Assembly (NCBI GenBank): GCA_963170055.1
Contig: CAUJGJ010000371.1
Coordinates: forward strand, 62,001-126,000
Direction of reading: 5' to 3'
Length of the DNA stretch: 64,000 bases
From: Halisarca cf. caerulea
Lineage: Eukaryota > Porifera > Demospongiae > Chondrillida > Halisarcidae
Positions 10,615 through 24,332 of this stretch are shown one piece after another. How positions within the stretch are numbered: position 1 is the first letter of the stretch; each line of letters opens with the position of its first letter. The translations under genes were made by a program, and so were the position numbers. Below the pieces are notes generated by a model. It made no database searches and was not told the DNA's origin. It worked only from the letters and a program-made list of their open reading frames with translations.

Positions 10615-11029
10615 AAATATTGGTATTAGAACCAGCATATCCAACACTACACAAATACGCCCACAGCACTTCAGAAACTTCATGTGTGTCCACTGGGAAT
10701 GTGCGTGGTGCTAGTGCCAAATATTGGTATTAGCACCAGCATATCCAACACTACACAAATACGCCCACAGCACTTCAGAAAGGTCATGTGTGTCCATTGG
10801 GAATGTGCGTGGTGCTAGTGCCAAATATTGGTATTAGCACCAGCATATCCAACACTACACAAATACGCCCACAGCACTTCAGAAAGGTCATGTGTGTCCA
10901 CTGGGAATGTGCTTTGTTCTAGTGCCAATATTGTTATTAGCACCGGTATATCCAACACTACACAAATACGCCCACAGTAGTTAACAAACTTCATGTGTGT
11001 CCACTGGGAATGTGCGTGGTGCTAGTGCC
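10615..11029 (+). repeat. Short four-monomer unit (415 bp)
   Basis: Beta, alpha, alpha with TTTGTTC, and a 103-bp gamma-1 that has lost one A (AGTGCCAATATT). The last two monomers copy positions 1-208, marking the left edge of a segment duplicated from the start of the window. Confidence 0.82.
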
Positions 11030-12382
11030 AAATATTGGTATTAGAACCAGCATATCCAACACTACACAAATACGCCCACAGCACTTCAGAAACTTCATGT
11101 GTGTCCACTGGGAATGTGCGTGGTGCTAGTGCCAAATATTGGTATTAGCACCAGCATATCCAACACTACACAAATACGCCCACAGCACTTCAGAAAGGTC
11201 ATGTGTGTCCACTGGGAATGTGCGCGGTGCTAGTGCCAAATATTGTTATTAGCACCGGCATATCCAACACTACACAAATACGCCCACAGTAGTTAAGAAA
11301 CTTCATGTGTGTCCACTGGGAATGTGCGTGGTGCTAGTGCCAAATATTGGTATTAGCACCAGCATATCCAACACTACACAAATACGCCCACAGCACTTCA
11401 GAAAGGTCATGTGTGTCCATTGGGAATGTGCGTGGTGCTAGTGCCAAATATTGGTATTTGCACCAGCATATCCAACACTACATAAATACACCCACAGTAC
11501 TTCAGAAAGGTCATGTGTGTCCATTGGGAATGTGCGTGGTGCTAGTGCCAAATATTGGTATTAGCACCAGCATATCGAACACTACACAAATACGCCCACA
11601 GCACTTCAGAAAGGTCATGTGTGTCCACTGGGAATGTGCGTGGTGCTAGTGCCAAATATTGGTATTAGCACGTGCACATCCAACACTACACAAATACGCC
11701 CACAGCACTTCAGAAAGGTCATGTGTGTCCATTGGGAATGTGCGTGGTGCTAGTGCCAAATATTGGTATTAGCACCAGCATATCCAACACTACACAAATA
11801 CGCACACAGCACTTCAGAATGGTCATGTGTATCCATTGGGAATGTGCGTGGTGCTAGTGCCAAATATTGGTATTAGCACCAGCATATCCAACACTACACA
11901 AATACGCCCACAGCACTTCAGAAAGGTCATGTGTGTCCATTGCGAATGTGCGTGGTGCTAGTGCCAAATATTGGTATTAGCACCAGCATATCTAACACTA
12001 CACAAACACGCCCACAGTAGTTAAGAAACTTCATGTGTGTCCACTGGGAATGTGCGTGGTGCTAGTGCCAAATATTGGTATTAGCACCAGCATATCCAAC
12101 ACTACACAAATACGCCCACATCAATTTTAGAAACGTAATGTGTGTCCACTGGGAATGTGCGTGGTGCTAGTGCCAAATATTGGTATTAGCACCAGCATAT
12201 CCAACACTACACAAATACGCACACAGCACTTCAGAAAGGTCATGTGTGTCCACTGGGAATGTGCGTGGTGCTAGTGCCAAATATTGGTATTAGCACCAGC
12301 ATATCCAACACTACACAAATACGCCCACAGCACTTCAGAAAGGTCATGTGTTTCCACTGGGAATGTGCGTGGTGCTAGTGCC
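11030..12382 (+). repeat. 13-monomer block, 1353 bp, copy 3
   Basis: Same order and markers as 209-1561 at offset 10821. Differences include GGTATTTGCACC (copies 1 and 2 have GGTATTCGCACC) and CAGAATGGTCATG at about 11816. The match to the window start continues from 10823 to about 12486. Confidence 0.87.
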
Positions 12383-13527
12383 AAATATTGGTATTAGAAC
12401 CAGCATATCCAACACTACACAAATACGCCCACAGCACTTCAGAAACTTCATGTGTGTCCACTGGGAATGTGCGTGGTGCTAGTGCCAAATATTGGTATTA
12501 GCACCAGCATATCCAACACTACACAAATACGCCCACAGCACTTCAGAAAGGTCATGTGTGTCCATTGGGAATGTGCTTTGTTCTAGTGCCAAATATTGTT
12601 ATTAGCACCGGTATATCCAACACTACACAAATACGCCCACAGTAGTTAAGAAACTTCATGTGTGTCCACTGGGAATGTGCGTGGTGCTAGTGCCAAATAT
12701 TGGTATTAGCACCAGCATATCCAACACTACACAAATACGCCCACAGCACTTCAGAAAGGTCATGTGTGTCCATTGGGAATGTGCGTGGTGCTAGTGCCAA
12801 ATATTAGTATTAGCACCAGCATATCCAACACTAATCAAATACGCACACAGCACTTCAGAAAAGTCATGTGTGTCCATTGGGAATGTGCGTGGTGCTAGTG
12901 CCAAATAATGGTATTAGCACCAGCATATCTAACACTACACAAATACGCCCACAGCACTTCAGAAAGGTCATGTGTGTCCACTGGGAATGTGCGTGGTGCT
13001 AGTGCCAAATATTGGTATTAGCACCAGCATATCCAACACTACACAAATACGCCCACAGCACTTCAGAAAGGTCATGTGTGTCCATTGGGAATGTGCGTGG
13101 TGCTAGTGCCAAATATTGGTATTAGCACCAGCATATCTAACACTACACAAACACGCCCACAGTAGTTAAGAAACTTCATGTGTTTCCACTGGGAATGTGC
13201 GTGGTGCTAGTGCCAAATATTGGTATTAGCACCAGCATATCCAACACTACACAAATACGCCCACATCAATTAACAAAACTTAATGTGTGTCCACTGGGAA
13301 TGTGCGTGGTGCTAGTGCCAAATATTGGTATTAGCACCAGCATATCCAACACTACACAAATACGCCAACAACACTTCAGAAAGGTCATGTGTGTCCACTG
13401 GGAATGTGCGTGGTGCTAGTGCCAAATATTGGTATTAGCACCAGCATATCCAACACTACACAAATACGCCCTCAGCACTTCAGAAAGGTCATGTGTTTCC
13501 ACTGGGAATGTGCGTGGTGCTAGTGCC
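12383..13527 (+). repeat. 11-monomer unit, 1145 bp
   Basis: Beta, TTTGTTC alpha, gamma-1, four alpha-type copies, gamma-2, delta (105 bp), GCCAACAACAC, GCCCTCAG. Markers at 12799 (TTAGTATT with CTAATCAAAT) and 12903 (AATAATGG with CATATCTAAC) recur only at 20698 and 20802, tying this unit to 20282-21426. Confidence 0.85.
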
Positions 13528-14671
13528 AAATATTGGTATTAGAACCAGCATATCCAACACTACACAAATACGCCCACAGCACTTCAGAAACTTCATGTGT
13601 GTCCACTGGGAATGTGCGTGGTGCTAGTGCCAAATATTGGTATTAGCACCAGCATATCCAACACTACACAAATACGCCCACAGCACTTCAGAAAGGTCAT
13701 GTGTGTCCACTGGGAATGTGCTTTGTTCTAGTGCCAAATATTGATATTAGCACCGGCATATCCAACACTACACAAATACGCCCACAGTAGTTAAGAAACT
13801 TCATGTGTGTCCACTGGGAATGTGCGTGGTGTTAGTGCCAAATATTGGTATTAGCACCAGCATATCCAACACTACACAAATACGCCCACAGCACTTCAGA
13901 AAGGTCATGTGTGTCCATTGGGAATGTGCGTGGTGCTAGTGCCAAATATTGGTATTAGCACCAGCATATCCAACACTACATAATTACGCCCACAGCACTT
14001 CAGAAAGGTCATGTGTGTCACTGGGAATGTGCGTGGTGCTAGTGCCAAATATTAGTATTAGCACCAGCATATCCAACACTACACAAATACGCCCACAGCA
14101 CTTCAGAAAGGTCATGTGTTTTCATTGGGAATGTGCGTGGTGCTAGTGCCAAATATTGGTATTAGCACCAGCATATCCAACACTACACAAATACGCCCAC
14201 AGCACTTCAGAAAGGTCATGTGTGTCCATTGGGAATGTGCGTGGTGCTAGTGCCAAATATTGGTATTAGCACCAGCATATCTAACACTACACAAACACGC
14301 CCACAGTAGTTAAGAAACTTCATGTGTTTCCACTGGGAATGTGCGTGGTGCTAGTGCCAAATATTGGTATTAGCACCAGCATATCCAACACTACACAAAT
14401 ACGCCCACATCAATTAACAAAACTTAATGTGTGTCCACTGGGAATGTGCGTGGTGCTAGTGCCAAATATTGGTATTAGCACCAGCATATCCAACACTACA
14501 CAAATACGCCAACAACACTTCAGAAAGGTCATGTGTGTCCACTGGGAATGTGCGTGGTGCTAGTGCCAAATATTGGTATTAGCACCAGCATATCCAACAC
14601 TACACAAATACGCCCTCAGCACTTCAGAAAGGTCATGTGTTTCCACTGGGAATGTGCGTGGTGCTAGTGCC
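13528..14671 (+). repeat. 11-monomer unit, 1144 bp
   Basis: Carries the CATAATT/TGTCAC 103-bp monomer (13944) and the TTAGTATT/TTTTCATT copy (14047). A tandem duplication with period 1144 bp runs from about 13007 to 15294 and overlaps this unit. GCCCTCAG at 13424 is repeated at 14568. Confidence 0.85.
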
Positions 14672-16020
14672 AAATATTGGTATTAGAACCAGCATATCCA
14701 ACACTACACAAATACGCCCACAGCACTTCAGAAACTTCATGTGTGTCCACTGGGAATGTGCGTGGTGCTAGTGCCAAATATTGGTATTAGCACCAGCATA
14801 TCCAACACTACACAAATACGCCCACAGCACTTCAGAAAGGTCATGTGTGTCCACTGGGAATGTGCTTTGTTCTAGTGCCAAATATTGATATTAGCACCGG
14901 CATATCCAACACTACACAAATACGCCCACAGTAGTTAAGAAACTTCATGTGTGTCCACTGGGAATGTGCGTGGTGTTAGTGCCAAATATTGGTATTAGCA
15001 CCAGCATATCCAACACTACACAAATACGCCCACAGCACTTCAGAAAGGTCATGTGTGTCCATTGGGAATGTGCGTGGTGCTAGTGCCAAATATTGGTATT
15101 AGCACCAGCATATCCAACACTACATAATTACGCCCACAGCACTTCAGAAAGGTCATGTGTGTCACTGGGAATGTGCGTGGTGCTAGTGCCAAATATTAGT
15201 ATTAGCACCAGCATATCCAACACTACACAAATACGCCCACAGCACTTCAGAAAGGTCATGTGTGTCCATTGGGAATGTGCGTGGTGCTAGTGCCAAATAT
15301 TGGTATTAGCACCAGCATATCCAACACTACACAAATACGCCCACAGCACTTCAGAAAGGTCATGTGTGTCCACTGGGAATGTGCGTGGTGCTAGTGCCAA
15401 ATATTGGTATTAGCACCAGCATATCCAACACTACACAAATACGCCCACAGCACTTCAGAAAGGTCATGTGTGTCCATTGAGAATGTGCGTGGTGCTAGTG
15501 CAAAATATTGGTATTAGCACAAGCATATCTAACACTACACAAACACGCCCACAGTAGTTAAGAAACTTCGTGTGTCCACTGGGAATGTGCGTGGTGCTAG
15601 TGCCAAATATTGGTATTAGCACCAGCATATCCAACACTACACAAATACGCCAACATCAATTAAGAAACTTAATGTGTGTCCACTGGGAATGTGCGTGGTG
15701 CTAGTGCCAAATATTGGTATTAGCACCAGCATATCCAACACTACACAAATACGCCCACAGCACTTCAGAAAGGTCATGTGTGTCTACTGGGAATGTGCGT
15801 GGTGCTAGTGCCAAATATTGGTATTAGCACCAGCATATCCAACACTACACAAATACGCCCACAGCACTTCAGAAAGGTCATGTGTGTCCATTGGGAATGT
15901 GCGTGGTGCTAGTGCCAAATATTGGTATTAGCACTAGCATATCCAACACTACACAAATACGCCCACAGCACTTCAGAAAGGTCATGTGTGTCCACTGGGA
16001 ATGTGCGTGGTGCTAGTGCC
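14672..16020 (+). repeat. 13-monomer unit, 1349 bp
   Basis: Thirteen monomers less 3 bp (one 103-bp copy at 15088, one 102-bp gamma-2 at 15503). Monomer 15191-15294 looks like a hybrid: it begins TTAGTATT but ends TCCATTGGG, whereas the other copies have two separate monomers here. This implies loss of one monomer. The CACAAGC and GCACTAGC variants tie it to 22880-24332. Confidence 0.83.
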
Positions 16021-17369
16021 AAATATTGGTATTAGAACCAGCATATCCAACACTACACAAATACGCCCACAGCACTTCAGAAACTTCATGTGTGTCCACT
16101 GGGAATGTGCGTGGTGCTAGTGCCAAATATTGGTATTAGCACCAGCATATCCAACACTACACAAATACGCCCACAGCACTTCAGAAAGGTCATGTGTGTC
16201 CATTGGGAATGTGCGTGGTGCTAGTGCCAAATATTGGTATTAGCACCAGCATATCCAACACTACACAAATACGCCCACAGCACTTCAGAAAGGTCATGTG
16301 TGTCCACTGGGAATGTGCTTTGTTCTAGTGCCAAATATTGATATTAGCACCGGCATATCCAACACTACACAAATACGCCCACAGTAGTTAAGAAACTTCA
16401 TGTGTGTCCACTGGGAATGTGCGTGGTGTTAGTGCCAAATATTGGTATTAGCACCAGCATATCCAACACTACACAAATACGCCCACAGCACTTCAGAAAG
16501 GTCATGTGTGTCCATTGGGAATGTGCGTGGTGCTAGTGCCAAATATTGGTATTAGCACCAGCATATCCAACACTACATAATTACGCCCACGGCACTTCAT
16601 AAAGGTCATGTGTGTCACTGGGAATGTGCGTGGTGCTAGTGCCAAATATTAGTATTAGCACCAGCATATCCAACACTACACAAATACGCCCACAGCACTT
16701 CAGAAAGGTCATGTGTTTTCATTGGGAATGTGCGTGGTGCTAGTGCCAAATATTGGTATTAGCACCAGCATATCCAACACTACACAAATACGCCCACAGC
16801 ACTTCAGAAAGGTCATGTGTGTCCATTGGGAATGTGCGTGGTGCTAGTGCCAAATATTGGTATTAGCACCAGCATATCCAACACTACACAAATACGCCCA
16901 CAGCACTTCAGAAAGGTCATGTGTGTCCACTGGGAATGTGCGTGGTGCTAGTGCCAAATATTGGTATTAGCACCAGCATATCCAACACTACACAAATACG
17001 CCCACAGCACTTCAGAAAGGTCATGTGTGTCCATTGAGAATGTGCGTGGTGCTAGTGCAAAATATTGGTATTAGCACCAGCATATCTAACACTACACAAA
17101 CACGCCCACAGTAGTTAAGAAACTTCGTGTGTCCACTGGGAATGTGCGTGGTGCTAGTGCCAAATATTGGTATTAGCACCAGCATATCCAACACTACACA
17201 AATACGCCAACATCAATTAAGAAACTTAATGTGTGTCCACTGGGAATGTGCGTGGTGCTAGTGCCAAATATTGGTATTAGCACCAGCATATCCAACACTA
17301 CACAAATACGCCCACAGCACTTCAGAAAGGTCATGTGTGTCCACTGGGAATGTGCGTGGTGCTAGTGCC
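16021..17369 (+). repeat. 13-monomer unit, 1349 bp
   Basis: Beta, alpha, TTTGTTC alpha, GATATT gamma-1, alpha, CATAATT/TGTCAC (16541, with private CACGGCACTTCATAAAGG), TTAGTATT, three alpha, 102-bp gamma-2 (17060), delta (17162), alpha. Matches 24333-25681 at offset 8312. Confidence 0.83.
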
Positions 17370-18824
17370 AAATATTGGTATTAGAACCAGCATATCCAAC
17401 ACTACACAAATACGCCCACAGCACTTCAGAAACTTCATGTGTGTCCACTGGGAATGTGCGTGGTGCTAGTGCCAAATATTGGTATTAGCACCAGCATATC
17501 CAACACTACACAAATACGCCCACAGCACTTCAGAAAGGTCATGTGTGTCCATTGGGAATGTGCGTGGTGCTAGTGCCAAATATTGGTATTAGCACCAGCA
17601 TATCCAACACTACACAAATACGCCGACAGCACTTCAGAAAGGTCATGTGTGTCCACTGGGAATGTGCTTTGTTCTAGTGCCAAATATTGTTATTAGCACC
17701 GGCATATCCAACACTACACAAATACGCCCACAGTAGTTAAGAAACTTCATGTGTGTCCACTGGGAATGTGCGTGGTGCTAGTGCCAAATATTGGTATTAG
17801 CACCAGCATATCCAACACTACACAAATACGCCCACAGCACTTCAGAATGGTCATGTGTGTCCATTGGAAATGTGCGTGGTGCTAGTGCCAAATATTGGTA
17901 TTAGCACCAGCATATCCAACACTACATAATTACGCCCACAGCACCTCAGAAAGGTCATGTGTGTCACTGGGAATGTGCGTGGTGCTAGTGCCAAATATTA
18001 GTATTAGCACCAGCATATCCAACACTACACAAATACGCCCACAGCACTTCAGAAAGGTCATGTGTTTTCATTGGGAATGTGCGTGGTGCTAGTGCCAAAT
18101 ATTGGTATTAGCACCAGCATATCCAACACTACACAAATACGCCCACAGCACTTCAGAAAGGTCATGTGTGTCCATTGGGAATGTGCGTGGTGCTAGTGCC
18201 AAATAATGGTATTAGCACCAGCATATCCAACACTACATAAATACACCCACAGCACTTTAGAAAGGTCATGTGTGTCCACTGGGAATGTGCGTGGTGCTAG
18301 TGCCAAATATTGGTATTAGCACCAGCACATCCAAGACTACACAAATACGCCCACAGCACTTCAGAAAGGTCATGTGTGTCCATTGAGAATGTGCGTGGTG
18401 CTAGTGCCAAATATTGGTATTAGCACCAGCATATCCAACACTACACAAATACGCCCACAGCACTTCAGAAAGGTCATGTGTGTCCACTGGGAATGTGCGT
18501 GGTGCTAGTGCCAAATATTGGTATTAACAACAGCATATCCAACACTACACAAATACGCCCACAGCACTTCAGAAACTTCATGTGTGTCCACTGGGAATGT
18601 GCGTCGTGCTAGTGCCAAATATTGGTATTAGCACCAGCATATCCAACACTACACAAATACGCCCACAGCACTTCAGAAAGGTCATGTGTGTCCACTGGGA
18701 ATGTGCGTGGTGCTAGTGCCAAATATTGGTATTAGCACCAGCATATCCAACACTACACAAATACGCCCACAGCACTTCAGAAAGGTCATGTGTGTCCACT
18801 GGGAATGTGCGTGGTGCTAGTGCA
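17370..18824 (+). repeat. 14-monomer unit, 1455 bp
   Basis: Contains a new series of variants: GCCGACAG (17578), CACCTCAG (17890), AATAATGG with CATAAATACACCC (18201), CACATCCAAGAC (18305), and TTAACAACAGC with the end GCGTCGTGC (18513). No gamma-2/delta pair is present. It matches 25682-27136 at offset 8312. Confidence 0.82.
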
Positions 18825-20281
18825 AAATATTGGTATTAGAACCAGCATATCCAACACTACACAAATACGCCCACAGCACTTCAGAAACTCCATGTGTGTC
18901 CACTGGGAATGTGCGTGGTGCTAGTGGCAAATATTGGTATTAGCACCAGCATATCCAACACTACACAAATACGCCCACAGCACTTCAGAAAGGTCATGTG
19001 AGTCCACTGGGAATGTGCGTGGTGCTAGTGCCAAATATTGCTATTAGCACCGGCATATCCAACACTACACAAATACGCCCACAGTAGTTAAGAAACTTCA
19101 TGTGTGTCCACTGGGAATGTGCGTGGTGCTAGTGCCAAATATTGGTATTAGCACCAGCATATCCAACACTACACAAATACGCCCACAGCATTTCAGAAAG
19201 GTCATGTGTGTCCATTGGGAATGTGCGTGGTGCTAGTGCCAAATATTGGTATTTGCACCAGCATATCCAACACTACATAAATACACCCACAGCACTTCAG
19301 AAAGGTCATGTGTGTCCACTGGGAATGTGCGTGGTGCTAGTGCCAAATATTGGTATTAGCACCAGCATATCCAACACTACACAAATACGCCCACAGTACT
19401 TCAGAAAGGTCATGTGTGTCCATTGGGAATGTGCGTGGTGCTAGTGCCAAATATTGGTATTAGCACCAGCATATCCAACACTACACAAATACGCCCACAG
19501 CACTTCAGAAAGGTCATGTGTGTCCACTGGGAATGTGCGTGGTGCTAGTGCCAAATATTGGTATTAGCACGTGCACATCCAACACTACACAAATACGCCC
19601 ACAGCACTTCAGAAAGGTCATGTGTGTCCATTGGGAATGTGCGTGGTGCTAGTGCCAAATATTGGTATTAGCACCAGCATATCCAACACTACACAAATAC
19701 GCACACAGCACTTCAGAAAGGTCATGTGTATCCATTGGGAATGTGCGTGGTGCTAGTGCCAAATATTGGTATTAGCACCAGCATATCCAACACTACACAA
19801 ATGCGCCCACAGCACTTCAGAAAGGTCATGTGTGTCCATTGCGAATGTGCGTGGTGCTAGTGCCAAATATTGGTATTAGCACCAGCATATCTAACACTAC
19901 ACAAACACGCCCACAGTAGTTAAGAAACTTCATGTGTGTCCACTGGGAATGTGCGTGGTGCTAGTGCCAAATATTGGTATTAGCACCAGCATATCCAACA
20001 CTACACAAATACGCCCACATCAATTTTAGAAACTTAATGTGTGTCCACTGGGAATGTGCGTGGTGCTAGTGCCAAATATTGGTATTAGCACCAGCATATC
20101 CAACACTACACAAATACGCACACAGCACTTCAGAAAGGTCATGTGTGTCCACTGGGAATGTGCGTGGTGCTAGTGCCAAATATTGGTATTAGCACCAGCA
20201 TATCCAACACTACACAAATACGCCCACAGCACTTCAGAAAGGTCATGTGTTTCCACTGGGAATGTGCGTGGTGCTAGTGCC
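18825..20281 (+). repeat. 14-monomer unit, 1457 bp, mosaic
   Basis: Starts with the beta form having ACTCCATG, then the GTGAGTCC alpha (18929) and GCTATT gamma-1 (19033), matching 27137-27448. From 19137 on it matches 11342 onward (GGTATTTGCACC, GCACGTGCACATCC, GTGTATCC, CCATTGCGAATG, delta 105 bp). The switch of affinity near 19137 marks a duplication boundary. Confidence 0.8.
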
Positions 20282-21426
20282 AAATATTGGTATTAGAACC
20301 AGCATATCCAACACTACACAAATACGCCCACAGCACTTCAGAAACTTCATGTGTGTCCACTGGGAATGTGCGTGGTGCTAGTGCCAAATATTGGTATTAG
20401 CACCAGCATATCCAACACTACACAAATACGCCCACAGCACTTCAGAAAGGTCATGTGTGTCCACTGGGAATGTGCGTGGTGCTAGTGCCAAATATTGTTA
20501 TTAGCACCGGCATATCCAACACTACACAAATACGCCCACAGTAGTTAAGAAACTTCATGTGTGTCCACTGGGAATGTGCGTGGTGCTAGTGCCAAATATT
20601 GGTATTAGCACCAGCATATCCAACACTACACAAATACGCCCACAGCACTTCAGAAAGGTCATGTGTGTCCACTGGGAATGTGCGTGGTGCTAGTGCCAAA
20701 TATTAGTATTAGCACCAGCATATCCAACACTAATCAAATACGCACACAGCACTTCAGAAAAGTCATGTGTGTCCATTGGGAATGTGCGTGGTGCTAGTGC
20801 CAAATAATGGTATTAGCACCAGCATATCTAACACTACACAAATACGCCCACAGCACTTCAGAAAGGTCATGTGTGTCCACTGGGAATGTGCGTGGTGCTA
20901 GTGCCAAATATTGGTATTAGCACCAGCATATCCAACACTACACAAATACGCCCACAGCACTTCAGAAAGGTCATGTGTGTCCATTGGGAATGTGCGTGGT
21001 GCTAGTGCCAAATATTGGTATTAGCACCAGCATATCTAACACTACACAAACACGCCCACAGTAGTTAAGAAACTTCATGTGTTTCCACTGGGAATGTGCG
21101 TGGTGCTAGTGCCAAATATTGGTATTAGCACCAGCATATCCAACACTACACAAATACGCCCACATCAATTAACAAAACTTAATGTGTGTCCACTGGGAAT
21201 GTGCGTGGTGCTAGTGCCAAATATTGGTATTAGCACCAGCATATCCAACACTACACAAATACGCCCACAACACTTCAGAAAGGTCATGTGTGTCCACTGG
21301 GAATGTGCGTGGTGCTAGTGCCAAATATTGGTATTAGCACCAGCATATCCAACACTACACAAATACGCCCTCAGCACTTCAGAAAGGTCATGTGTTTCCA
21401 CTGGGAATGTGCGTGGTGCTAGTGCC
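20282..21426 (+). repeat. 11-monomer unit, 1145 bp
   Basis: Same rare markers as 12383-13527 (CTAATCAAAT, AATAATGG with CATATCTAAC, GCCCTCAG) at offset 7899. The second monomer ends in the standard GCGTGG, where the other copy has TTTGTTC. Confidence 0.84.
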
Positions 21427-22879
21427 AAATATTGGTATTAGAACCAGCATATCCAACACTACACAAATACGCCCACAGCACTTCAGAAACTTCATGTGTG
21501 TCCACTGGGAATGTGCGTGGTGCTAGTGCCAAATATTGGTATTAGCACCAGCATATCCAACACTACACAAATACGCCCACAGCACTTCAGAAAGGTCATG
21601 TGTGTCCATTGAGAATGTGCGTGGTGCTAGTGCCAAATATTGGTATTAGCACCAGCATATCCAACACTACACAAATACGCCCACAGCACTTCAGAAAGGT
21701 CATGTGTGTCCACTGGGAATGTGCGTGGTGCTAGTGCCAAATATTGGTATTAACAACAGCATATCCAACACTACACAAATACGCCCACAGCACTTCAGAA
21801 AGGTCATGTGTGTCCATTGGGAATGTGCGTGGTGCTAGTGCCAAATATTGGTATTAGCACCAGCATATCCAACACTACATAAATACGCCCACAGCACTTC
21901 AGAAAGGTCATGTGTGTCACTGGGAATGTGCGTGGTGCTAGTGCCAAATATTAGTATTAGCACCAGCATATCCAACACTACACAAATACGCCCACAGCAC
22001 TTCAGAAAGGTCATGTGTTTTCATTGGGAATGTGCGTGGTGCTAGTGCCAAATATTGGTATTAGCACCAGCATATCCAACACTACACAAATACGCCCACA
22101 GCACTTCAGAAAGGTCATGTGTGTCCATTGGGAATGTGCGTGGTGCTAGTGCCAAATATTGGTATTAGCACCAGCATATCCAACACTACACAAATACGCC
22201 CACAGCACTTCAGAAAGGTCATGTGTGTCCACTGGGAATGTGCGTGGTGCTAGTGCCAAATATTGGTATTAGCACCAGCATATCCAACACTACACAAATA
22301 CGCCCACAGCACTTCAGAAAGGTCATGTGTGTCCATTGAGAATGTGCGTGGTGCTAGTGCAAAATATTGGTATTAGCACAAGCATATCTAACACTACACA
22401 AACACGCCCACAGTAGTTAAGAAACTTCGTGTGTCCACTGGGAATGTGCGTGGTGCTAGTGCCAAATATTGGTATTAGCACCAGCATATCCAACACTACA
22501 CAAATACGCCAACATCAATTAAGAAACTTAATGTGTGTCCACTGGGAATGTGCGTGGTGCTAGTGCCAAATATTGGTATTAGCACCAGCATATCCAACAC
22601 TACACAAATACGCCCACAGCACTTCAGAAAGGTCATGTGTGTCCACTGGGAATGTGCGTGGTGCTAGTGCCAAATATTGGTATTAGCACCAGCATATCCA
22701 ACACTACACAAATACGCCCACAGCACTTCAGAAAGGTCATGTGTGTCCACTGGGAATGTGCGTGGTGCTAGTGCCAAATATTGGTATTAGCACTAGCATA
22801 TCCAACACTACACAAATACGCCCACAGCACTTCAGAAAGGTCATGTGTGTCCACTGGGAATGTGCGTGGTGCTAGTGCC
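21427..22879 (+). repeat. 14-monomer unit, 1453 bp
   Basis: Monomer 21739 is a hybrid: TTAACAACAGC normally goes with a beta cassette, but here it has an alpha cassette. The 103-bp TGTCAC monomer (21843) has CATAAATACG instead of CATAATTACG. The rest follows the mid-window order with a 102-bp gamma-2 (22362), delta (22464) and GCACTAGC (22776). Confidence 0.82.
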
Positions 22880-24332
22880 AAATATTGGTATTAGAACCAG
22901 CATATCCAACACTACACAAATACGCCCACAGCACTTCAGAAACTTCATGTGTGTTCACTGGGAATGTGCGTGGTGCTAGTGCCAAATATTGGTATTAGCA
23001 CCAGCATATCCAACACTACACAAATACGCCCACAGAACTTCAGAAAGGTCATGTGTGTCCACTGGGAATGTGCTTTGTTCTAGTGCCAAATATTGATATT
23101 AGCACCGGCATATCCAACACTACACAAATACGCCCACAGTAGTTAAGAAACTTCATGTGTGTCCACTGGGAATGTGCGTGGTGTTAGTGCCAAATATTGG
23201 TATTAGCACCAGCATATCCAACACTACACAAATACGCCCACAGCACTTCAGAAAGGTCATGTGTGTCCATTGGGAATGTGCGTGGTGCTAGTGCCAAATA
23301 TTGGTATTAGCACCAGCATATCCAACACTACATAATTACGCCCACAGCACTTCAGAAAGGTCATGTGTGTCACTGGGAATGTGCGTGGTGCTAGTGCCAA
23401 ATATTAGTATTAGCACCAGCATATCCAACACTACACAAATACGCCCACAGCACTTCAGAAAGGTCATGTGTTTTCATTGGGAATGTGCGTGGTGCTAGTG
23501 CCAAATATTGGTATTAGCACCAGCATATCCAACACTACACAAATACGCCCACAGCACTTCAGAAAGGTCATGTGTGTCCATTGGGAATGTGCGTGGTGCT
23601 AGTGCCAAATATTGGTATTAGCACCAGCATATCCAACACTACACAAATACGCCCACAGCACTTCAGAAAGGTCATGTGTGTCCACTGGGAATGTGCGTGG
23701 TGCTAGTGCCAAATATTGGTATTAGCACCAGCATATCCAACACTACACAAATACGCCCACAGCACTTCAGAAAGGTCATGTGTGTCCATTGAGAATGTGC
23801 GTGGTGCTAGTGCAAAATATTGGTATTAGCACAAGCATAACTAACACTACACAAACACGCCCACAGTAGTTAAGAAACTTCGTGTGTCCACTGGGAATGT
23901 GCGTGGTGCTAGTGCCAAATATTGGTATTAGCACCAGCATATCCAACACTACACAAATACGCCAACATCAATTAAGAAACTTAATGTGTGTCCACTGGGA
24001 ATGTGCGTGGTGCTAGTGCCAAATATTGGTATTAGCACCAGCATATCCAACACTACACAAATACGCCCACAGCACTTCAGAAAGGTCATGTGTGTCCACT
24101 GGGAATGTGCGTGGTGCTAGTGCCAAATATTGGTATTAGCACCAGCATATCCAACACTACACAAATACGCCCACAGCACTTCAGAAAGGTCATGTGTGTC
24201 CACTGGGAATGTGCGTGGTGCTAGTGCCAAATATTGGTATTAGCACTAGCATATCCAACACTACACAAATACGCCCACAGCACTTCAGAAAGGTCATGTG
24301 TGTCCACTGGGAATGTGCGTGGTGCTAGTGCC
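22880..24332 (+). repeat. 14-monomer unit, 1453 bp
   Basis: Beta, TTTGTTC alpha (with CAGAACTTC), GATATT gamma-1, alpha, CATAATT/TGTCAC (23296), TTAGTATT (23399), alphas, 102-bp gamma-2 with CATAACTAAC (23815), delta (23917), three alpha with GCACTAGC (24229). Aligns to 14672-16020 with one extra monomer. Confidence 0.83.
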
